Source: AP-15 sp963781215
GTDB taxonomy: Bacteria > Pseudomonadota > Alphaproteobacteria > ATCC43930 > CGMCC-115725
DNA: 64,000 nt
Direction: 5' to 3'
Assembly (NCBI GenBank): GCA_963781215.1
Contig: CAWAFE010000004.1
Coordinates: 1-64,000 of the forward strand
The position numbers and the translations under genes are program-made. A model generated the notes under the pieces. That model was given only the letters and a program-made list of their open reading frames with translations, searched no databases and was not told the origin of the DNA. Positions 58,090-64,000 of this stretch are shown here, piece by piece. Each line of letters begins with the position of its first letter. Positions within the stretch are counted from its first letter, which is position 1.

Positions 58090-59283
58090 AGGCGGCCTGT
58101 AATCTCGCCCTGCGTTTCCGCCAAATTCGCACGATTGGTATCGAACTGGTCAGCCCAGAGATGCGCACCGCTTTCGGCATCGATCAGCTGCGCATTCACC
58201 CGGACCTGTTCGCCCGTGCGCCGTACGCTGCCTTCGAGGACATAGCGGACGCCGAGCTCTCGTCCAATCTGCCTCGCGTCGATCGGTTTGCCCTTATAGG
58301 TAAAGGCGGTGGTGCGGGCGATGACAAAGCTGCCGGGCATCCGCGACAGGTCGCTCGTCAGATCGTCGGTAATCCCGTCGGCGAAATATTCCTGGTCGGG
58401 ATCGTTCGATAGGTTGCTGAAAGGCAGGACGACGATCGACAGGCGCGGCGCCGATTTAGCGTCAGGTCGTTGTACGCTCGTAGCTACGGACTGAACCGGC
58501 ACGGCCGATGAATATCCTCTGGGCCAAGTCCACCAGATAGCAGTCCCAATGCCGATTGCGCCAACAATACTCGTCGCGAGGAGAGCAAGCCGCGCGCTAC
58601 TGCGCCGGCTTGTCCCAATGGGCCGCAACGGGATTGTGACTTCCGGTAATGACATCACCGCAGTTGGGCTCAGCGCGTAGGCGTGCACTGGCTGCGCGAT
58701 GTTCTTGACGCTTTGTTCCCCGATGTCGTCGAAGACTGTAGGGGAGCCTGTCGCCGATATGATCGCGCACGGTGCGCGAGATGCAGACGCCGCCGGGCGT
58801 CGGCCAGCGCCTCCAGCCGGCCGCGATGTTGACGCCGTCGCCGTAGATGTCGCCGCCATCGGCAATGACGTCGCCGAGGTTGACCCCGATGCGGAAGGTG
58901 ATGCGTTTGTCCTCGGGTGTCTCGGCGTTGCGGTCGACCATCGCCCGTTGGATCTCGACCGCACACCGGACCGCATCCACGACGCTCGGAAATTCCACCA
59001 GCATGCCGTCGCCGGTCGTCTTGACGATGCGCCCGCGGTGCTCCCCGATCTTCGGGTCGACAAGCTCGCGGCGATGCTCCTTCAGGCGGTTGAGAGTGCC
59101 CTCCTCGTCCGTCCCCATCAGCCGTGAATAGCCCACCACATCGGCCGCGAGGATCGCGGCGAGGCGGCGCGTGACGGCCGAGGCTGCGGCCTTGCCCGAC
59201 CCTGCGCCCCGGTCGCCGATGCCGCGGTCGCCGAATACGCGCCCTTCGAATCACCTGACCGACTCGCATTTTTGGAGGCACAT
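58090..59283 (-). pseudogene. 3'-truncated, frame-broken adenylate cyclase-like protein (paralogue A)
   Basis: The N-terminal part of a class III cyclase-FlgO-TPR protein. ATG 59283 has a good GGGAGG site. An early frame break leads to LAAILAADVVGYSRLMG (metal Asp) and KTTGDGMLVEF (second metal Asp). Another pair of breaks surrounds the region of the dimer-loop equivalents near 58810. The last frame gives the FlgO-like domain (RLSIVVLPFSNLSNDPDQEY). It ends in GEITGRL, where the IS begins. The TPRs are missing. Its FlgO region is close to paralogue B. Confidence 0.75.
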
Positions 59284-59340
59284 CAAACCTCCCAGGAACA
59301 GGTTATCAACGGGACTTGGTCACGCGGTTACTCGCGGCGG

Positions 59341-60432
59341 TTAATTGGCGGCGAAGTCGATCAGCTGACGCACCGGGGCGCCGGATTTGAGCGCGGCGAA
59401 GCCTTGGTTGATCTCGGCGAGCTTGATGCGGCCCGAGATCAGGTGGTCGAGCTTCAAGCGGCCCTGGCGCCACAGCGACAACAGCCGCGGCATGTCGACC
59501 CGAAAGCGGTTGCCGCCCATTGAGGTGCCCTGGAGCTTGCGGTCGCGCAGAAAATCGTAGCCGTGCAGTTCGATCTTTACCCCGAACGGCACCATGCCGA
59601 TGATCGTCGCCGTGCCGCCCGGCCGCAGCATGCCGAAGGCCTGCTCGGCCGTCCCCTTGGTGCCGAGCGCCTCGAAGGAATAATGCACGCCGCCGCCGGT
59701 CATCTCGCGCACCTGCTGCACCGGGTCGGCGTTGCTGGCGTTCAGGGTGTCCGTGGCGCCCAGCTCTTTGGCGATCTCGAGCTTAGAGGCGACGGTGTCG
59801 ATGGCGATGATGCGCTCGGCCCCGGCGAGTGCCGCGCCGTTGACCGCCGAAAGCCCGACCCCGCCGCAGCCGATCACCGCGACTGTGGCGCCGGGCTCGA
59901 CCTTGGCGGCATTGAACACCGCTCCCACCCCAGTCATCACGCCGCAGCCGACCAGTGCTGCGCGGTCGAGCGGGATGTCGGGGTCGATCTTCACCATTGA
60001 GTTCTCGTGCACCAGCATCTGTTCGGCGAAGGACGAGAGGTTCAGGAACTGGTTCATCAGCTCGCCGCCCTTCCACGAGAGCCGGCGCGAGATGCCGGGC
60101 GGCATCTTGACCTCGGTGTTCTCGCAAAGGTTCGGGTGTCCGGTTACGCATTGCGAACAGGTGCCGCAGAACACCGAGAGGCAGGTGATGACGTGGTCGC
60201 CCGGTTTGACATAGCTGACGCCGTCTCCGACCGCCTCGACCACCCCGGCCGATTCGTGCCCGAGGACGCAGGGTGTGGGATGCGGGTAGAGGCCCTCGAT
60301 AAAGTGCAGATCGCTGTGGCAGAGCCCGGCAAAGGCGGTGCGCAGCAGCACCTCGCGGGGCCCGGGCTTGGTCAGCGCCACCTCCTCGATCGTCATGGGC
60401 TGGTTCGGGGCATGGAGGACGGCGGCTTTCAT
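59341..60432 (-). CDS. Zinc-dependent alcohol dehydrogenase, class III-like
   Basis: A 363-residue MDR enzyme. Catalytic zinc ligands are the Cys in GLCHSDLHF and the GHE motif (LGHESAG). The structural zinc site is CGTCSQCVTGHPNLC. The cofactor-binding motif is VIGCGGVGLSAVNGAALAGA. It oxidises an alcohol or reduces an aldehyde with NAD; the substrate is unknown. The start ATG 60432 follows AAGGAGAG and overlaps the previous stop by 4 bases. It ends an operon with the CoA-binding and enoyl-CoA hydratase genes. Confidence 0.92.
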   Translation of the reverse strand: MKAAVLHAPNQPMTIEEVALTKPGPREVLLRTAFAGLCHSDLHFIEGLYPHPTPCVLGHESAGVVEAVGDGVSYVKPGDHVITCLSVFCGTCSQCVTGHPNLCENTEVKMPPGISRRLSWKGGELMNQFLNLSSFAEQMLVHENSMVKIDPDIPLDRAALVGCGVMTGVGAVFNAAKVEPGATVAVIGCGGVGLSAVNGAALAGAERIIAIDTVASKLEIAKELGATDTLNASNADPVQQVREMTGGGVHYSFEALGTKGTAEQAFGMLRPGGTATIIGMVPFGVKIELHGYDFLRDRKLQGTSMGGNRFRVDMPRLLSLWRQGRLKLDHLISGRIKLAEINQGFAALKSGAPVRQLIDFAAN

Positions 60433-60869
60433 CGGGTCTCTCCTTCTTGCAATCCCAATCGCGGAATTTCGATCGCCGGGCAGCGGTTCATCACGACCTT
60501 GAGGCCGCGCGCCTCGGCGCGGGCGGCCGCCGCGTCGTCGCGCACTCCGAGCTGCATCCACACGGTCTTGGCGCCCTTGGCGATCGCCTCGTCGACGACC
60601 GCGCCCGCCGCTTCCGTCCGACGGAAGACATCGACCATGTCGACCCGTTCCGGCACCTCGGCCAGCGAGGCGTAGCATTTCTCGCCGAGGATCGTCCCGC
60701 CGGCGGCATTGGGGTTGACCGGGATCGCGCGATAGCCGTGCCGTTGCAGATAGGCCATGACGCCATGGCTCGGCCGCTCAGGACGCGGGCTGGCGCCAAC
60801 GACGGCGATGGTGTGCGCGTCGGTCAGAATCTCGCGCAGATAGGCATCAGGATAATGCTCGTGGTCCAT
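60429..60869 (-). CDS. CoA-binding domain protein (YccU-like)
   Basis: A 146-residue Rossmann-fold protein of the CoA_binding_2 family. It has IAVVGASPRPERPSHGVMAYL, VNPNAAGGTILGEKCY and the C-terminal AKTVWMQLGV and VMNRCPAIE. The cognate function is unknown. It lies between enoyl-CoA hydratase and alcohol dehydrogenase genes on the minus strand; 7 bases separate it from the hydratase. Confidence 0.9.
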   Translation of the reverse strand: MDHEHYPDAYLREILTDAHTIAVVGASPRPERPSHGVMAYLQRHGYRAIPVNPNAAGGTILGEKCYASLAEVPERVDMVDVFRRTEAAGAVVDEAIAKGAKTVWMQLGVRDDAAAARAEARGLKVVMNRCPAIEIPRLGLQEGETR

Positions 60870-60876
60870 GCCGGCC

Positions 60877-61686
60877 TCAGCGGTCCTGCCACACCGGCGG
60901 GCGCTTGGCGAGGAAGGCGTCGATGCCCTCGCCGGCGTCGTGGGCCAGCATGTTCGTCGTCATCACCTCGGCGGCATAGCGGTAGGCGGCGGCGAGGTCG
61001 AGCTCGGCCTGACGGTAGAACGCCTCCTTGCCGATCGCCACGCTGAACGCCGATTTGCCGGCGATCTGCCGCGCCAAGGCGTCGACCGCGTCGTGCAGCC
61101 CCTCCCGCGGCACGACCCGGTTGACGAGCCCGAGGGCCCGGGCGCTTTCGGCGTCGACGAGCTCGCCCGTCAACAGCATCTCCATCGCCGCCTTGCGCCC
61201 GACCGCGCGCGACAGCGCCACCATCGGGGTCGAGCAGAACAGCCCGATATTGACGCCGGGCGTCGCAAAACGTGCATCCTCGGCGGCGACCGCCAGATCG
61301 CAGGTCGCGACCAGCTGGCAGCCGGCTGCGGTCGCCACCCCGTGCACCTCGGCAATCACCGGCTTCGGTAGTCGCACGATCGTCAGCATCAGCTCGCTGC
61401 ACTGGGCAAAGATATGCTCATAGGTCTCGCGCCGGGGGTCGCCGCGGATCTCGCGCAGATCGTGGCCGGCGCAAAAGGCTGGGCCGGCGCCGGCGATCAC
61501 CACGACCCTGGCCTCGGCATCCTTCGCCGCGCGGCCGAGCGCCTCGATCAGCGCCGTCATCAGCGCCATCGAGAGCGCGTTGCGCGCCTCGGGCCGGTTC
61601 AGGGTCAGGCGCAGCACCCTGCCGTCGCTGGCCTCCAGCAAGAGCGGCCCGTTCTCCCCTATCCTCGGCATCGCCGTCATCGTCAC
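60877..61686 (-). CDS. Enoyl-CoA hydratase/isomerase family protein
   Basis: A 269-residue crotonase-fold protein. It shows AFCAGHDLREIRGD (oxyanion hole and CoA-binding loop), KPVIAEVHGVATAAGCQLVA and GLFCSTPMVALSRAVGR. A glutamate at the first catalytic position is not evident in the loop, so hydratase activity is not certain. It heads the three-gene operon and is divergent from the Rieske gene, with about 80 bases between. Confidence 0.88.
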   Translation of the reverse strand: MTMTAMPRIGENGPLLLEASDGRVLRLTLNRPEARNALSMALMTALIEALGRAAKDAEARVVVIAGAGPAFCAGHDLREIRGDPRRETYEHIFAQCSELMLTIVRLPKPVIAEVHGVATAAGCQLVATCDLAVAAEDARFATPGVNIGLFCSTPMVALSRAVGRKAAMEMLLTGELVDAESARALGLVNRVVPREGLHDAVDALARQIAGKSAFSVAIGKEAFYRQAELDLAAAYRYAAEVMTTNMLAHDAGEGIDAFLAKRPPVWQDR

Positions 61687-61767
61687 CTAGCCCTTGCTTG
61701 CCTGCGACGGAAACGCGAGTCTCACGCCGTCGTCGTCTCGGCGGCAACAGATTTTTTGGAGGCGGGG

Positions 61768-62802
61768 GTGGAGGAGGCTGCCGCGCCGCTGCGCGAGGCG
61801 TGGTACTACGCGGTTCCGGGCCGGCGGCTGAAGCGCGGCGCGATGCTGGCGAAAATCATGCTGGGCGAGCCGATCGTAATCGGCCGCGATGCGGCGGGTG
61901 CGCCGTTTGCGCTGCGCGACATCTGCCCGCATCGCGGCATGCCGCTCAGCGCCGGCCATTTCGATGGCGGCGAGGTCGAATGCTGCTATCACGGCTGGCG
62001 CTTCGACACCGCTGGGCGGTGCACCCTGATCCCCTCGCTGGTGGCGGAGCAAAGGTTCGAGCCCGGCCGGGTCCGTCTCCGCGCCTATCCGACGTGTGAA
62101 GCGCAGGGCAATATCTGGGTGTTTTTCGGCGAGGACCCGGCTGCGGCCCCGGAGATCCCGCTTCTCGACGGGTTCGCGGATGCGGCCCCCGATCTCATCG
62201 AAACCGTCGCTTTCGCGGCCGCCATCGACCACGCCGTCGTCGGGCTGATGGACCCGGCGCACGGGCCCTTTGTCCACCGCGCCTGGTGGTGGCGCTCGCG
62301 CCGCTCGATCCAGGCCAAAGCCAAGGCCTTCGCCCCCTCTCCCTGGGGCTTTACGATGAGCCGCCACGCGCCGTCGGCGAATTCGCGCGCCTATCGGCTG
62401 CTGGGCGGCGCGCCCGAGACCGAGATCGCCTTCCGGCTGCCGAGCGTGCGCGTCGAGCAGATCCGCGCCGGCCGCCATCGGGTCTGCAACCTGACCGCGA
62501 TCACCCCGATCGACGAGAACACAACCGAGATCAACCACTGCGTCTACTGGACATCGCCCTGGCTCGGCCTCTTGAAGCCGCTGTTGCGGCCCTATGTGCG
62601 CGCCTTCCTGCACCAGGATCGCGACATCATGGAGCGTCAGCAGCAGGGCTTGCGCTGGGCGCCGCCGCTGATGCTGATCGACGACGCCGACACCCAGGCG
62701 AAATGGTATTATCGGCTAAAGCGCGAATATCTCCGCGCCAAGGCCGAGGGCCGCCCGTTTGCCAACCCGATCAAGCCCCGCACCCTCCAATGGCGCAGCT
62801 GA
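61768..62802 (+). CDS. Rieske [2Fe-2S] aromatic-ring oxygenase α-subunit-like protein
   Basis: A 344-residue Rieske non-haem iron oxygenase component. The Rieske site is ICPHRGMPL and CCYHGWRF (C-x-H, then C-x2-H). A likely mononuclear iron site is in the C-terminal domain near VGLMDPAHGPFVHRAW. The family includes vanillate demethylase and phenylpropionate dioxygenase types; the substrate is unknown. GTG 61768 has GGAGG upstream, and the frame is open further back over the divergent hydratase gene. No reductase gene is close. Confidence 0.85.
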   Translation: MEEAAAPLREAWYYAVPGRRLKRGAMLAKIMLGEPIVIGRDAAGAPFALRDICPHRGMPLSAGHFDGGEVECCYHGWRFDTAGRCTLIPSLVAEQRFEPGRVRLRAYPTCEAQGNIWVFFGEDPAAAPEIPLLDGFADAAPDLIETVAFAAAIDHAVVGLMDPAHGPFVHRAWWWRSRRSIQAKAKAFAPSPWGFTMSRHAPSANSRAYRLLGGAPETEIAFRLPSVRVEQIRAGRHRVCNLTAITPIDENTTEINHCVYWTSPWLGLLKPLLRPYVRAFLHQDRDIMERQQQGLRWAPPLMLIDDADTQAKWYYRLKREYLRAKAEGRPFANPIKPRTLQWRS

Positions 62803-63064
62803 ACAGAGATGACGCAAACGCCGATTTCGTTGATCGGCGAAGACGCGCGGCAAAATTTGCCATAATCACATCGTATGTGTAGATCGCCGAGCGGGTTCGA
62901 CGGGCCCGGGCGGTGGCTCTCGCTGTAGATTCCCTGCAGATAACAGCGAAAACAGCGAGCCGACGCCGGGGCGGCGGCAAGGTCTGTTTCATCTGTAGAT
63001 TTCTTGCAGAAGCAGGGCAGCCGGCCCTAACGTAAATAGGGCGGCGACGGTGCGGGAGGTGGCG
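62803..63064. promoter_or_regulatory. Spacer with a pair of 18-bp direct repeats
   Basis: CTGTAGATTCCCTGCAGA at 62923-62940 and CTGTAGATTTCTTGCAGA at 62993-63010 agree at 16 of 18 bases. Their starts are 70 bases apart, close to seven helical turns, so both would lie on the same DNA face. Each has weak dyad character (CTGTA...TGCAG). They precede the acyl-CoA ligase gene, whose AUG has GGGAGG a few bases upstream. Confidence 0.55.
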
Positions 63065-64000
63065 ATGCGGGGGTTGATGTCGGAGCGGCCGCTCTTGGTG
63101 TCGGCGATCATCACCCATGCGGCGACCTATCACGGCGACACGGAAATCGTCTCGCGCACTGTCGAAGGCCCGATCCACCGCTACACCTATCGCGACGCCG
63201 AACGGCGTTCAAAACAGCTCGCCAACGCATTGCTGCGGCTTGGAATCGAGCCCGGCGACCGGGTCGGCACCTTGGCCTGGAACACCTTTCGCCATGTCGA
63301 GCTCTATTACGGCATTTCCGGTATCGGCGCGGTCTGTCACACGATCAATCCGCGGCTCTTCGACGATCAGATCGTCTATATCGTCAACCATGCGGCCGAC
63401 CGGCTCCTGTTCGTCGACGCGACCTTCCTGCCGCTGCTCGAGCGCCTCGCGCCCAAATTCCCGGCCGATTGCCGCATCGTGCCGATGACCGAGGAGGGCT
63501 ACGAGCGGCTGATCGCCGTCGAAAGCGACGAATTCGCCTGGCCCGAATTTGACGAACGCACCGCGGCCTCGCTCTGCTACACCTCGGGAACCACCGACCG
63601 GCCCAAGGGCGCGCTCTACAGCCACCGCTCGACGATATTGCACGCGTTCGGCATCTCGCTGCCCGATGCGATCTCGATCTCGGCGCAGGACGTGGTCTGC
63701 CCGGTGGTGCCGCTGTTTCACGCCTGCGGCTGGGGCATCCCTTACGCGGCGCCGATGAACGGCGCGAAGCTGGTGTTGCCGGGCCCGCGCCTCGACGGGC
63801 AGAGCCTCTACGAGCTGTTCGAGGCCGAGGGCGTCACCTACAGCCTCGGCGTGCCGACCGTGTGGCTCGGCTTCGAAGCCTATCTCTCCGCCTCGGGCAT
63901 GCGCTGCTCGACCCTGCGGCGGCTGCTCTCCGGCGGCTCCGCCGTGCCGCCGGCGATGATCGAGGCCTTCGCCCGCCACGGCATCGACGTGCGCCAGGGC
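63065..64000 (+). CDS. Long-chain acyl-CoA synthetase, partial at the window edge
   Basis: The first 312 codons of an AMP-forming acyl-CoA ligase. The A3 motif is YTSGTTDRPKGALYSHRS, followed by VPLFHACGWGIPYAAPM and LLSGGSAVPPAM. It activates a fatty or similar acid to its CoA thioester. The rest lies beyond 64000. The start ATG has GGGAGGTGGCG upstream. The 18-bp direct repeats upstream suggest regulation by a DNA-binding dimer. Confidence 0.9.
   Translation, partial: MRGLMSERPLLVSAIITHAATYHGDTEIVSRTVEGPIHRYTYRDAERRSKQLANALLRLGIEPGDRVGTLAWNTFRHVELYYGISGIGAVCHTINPRLFDDQIVYIVNHAADRLLFVDATFLPLLERLAPKFPADCRIVPMTEEGYERLIAVESDEFAWPEFDERTAASLCYTSGTTDRPKGALYSHRSTILHAFGISLPDAISISAQDVVCPVVPLFHACGWGIPYAAPMNGAKLVLPGPRLDGQSLYELFEAEGVTYSLGVPTVWLGFEAYLSASGMRCSTLRRLLSGGSAVPPAMIEAFARHGIDVRQG

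Larger units (their letters stand above)
57193..58090 (+). mobile_element. IS5-family insertion sequence
   Basis: An element of about 0.9 kb carrying two overlapping transposase frames. Its probable ends are GCGATGCGTCAATT (left, from 57194) and, inverted, GGCGTGTCGTCAATT (right, 58073-58087); about 12 of 15 positions agree as imperfect terminal inverted repeats. The flanks are pieces of two different cyclase paralogues, not one gene with a target duplication. The right junction lies at CTAG. This is the IS427-like arrangement. Confidence 0.75.

Overview
The window is chromosomal DNA from a GC-rich alphaproteobacterium, probably of a Rhodospirillales type. The evidence is gene order and gene content: a murA-DUF2948-hisG-hisD-UPF0262-maf-rng-yacG run, a bamE / cytochrome bc1 chaperone-yceD-rpmF-plsX-fabH-ihfA-merR-tRNA-Pro run, era-recO, a K+-independent-type proton pyrophosphatase, and a cpa/tad pilus locus. 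Most genes are tightly packed, with ATGA-type overlaps and strong third-position GC. The exceptions are an orphan MT-A70 methyltransferase (lower GC), the pseudogene stretch at 10.3-11.1 kb and the IS-damaged cyclase locus at 55.7-59.3 kb.

Layout. 0-2.7 kb: two secreted proteins with a shared, unnamed C-terminal tail, a stranded third copy of that tail, a strong hairpin, a mostly empty stretch and tRNA-Thr. 2.9-9.5 kb: cell wall, histidine and RNA housekeeping operon; its RNase G/E gene carries an in-frame palindromic repeat. 9.6-11.1 kb: MT-A70 methyltransferase plus remnants of a PEP-CTERM protein and an ABC substrate-binding protein. 11.2-14.6 kb: MFS transporter and hppA. 14.6-19.8 kb: envelope and lipid housekeeping. 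19.9-24.7 kb: deacetylase, era, recO, an NHL-repeat protein and a two-gene unknown operon. 25.1-35.7 kb: metabolic genes (DUF35/thiolase-like pair, FAD-SelD fusion, VOC protein, AraC regulator, flavin acyl-CoA dehydrogenase-like protein, indolepyruvate:ferredoxin oxidoreductase). 36-41.9 kb: membrane glycosyltransferases, methyltransferase, alaS. 42-51.7 kb: tad pilus assembly genes. 51.7-55.6 kb: PhyH dioxygenase, MFS and an unrecognised small-gene group. 55.7-59.3 kb: two cyclase/FlgO/TPR paralogues fused across an IS5-family element. 59.3-64 kb: zinc alcohol dehydrogenase, CoA-binding protein, enoyl-CoA hydratase, Rieske oxygenase and an acyl-CoA ligase that runs off the end.

A recurring theme is single-base frame breaks in otherwise intact genes (the second tailed protein, hppA, deacetylase, NHL protein, YkoP-like protein, tadC, an MFS gene). 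Several lie in genes expected to be functional, so assembly indels must be excluded before any is called a pseudogene. The most interesting non-housekeeping signals are the shared PAP-x-IGHG tail family, the in-frame palindrome in RNase G/E, the IS-generated cyclase chimera, the 54-55 kb unknown gene group and an 18-bp direct repeat, copies 70 bp apart, before the acyl-CoA ligase.
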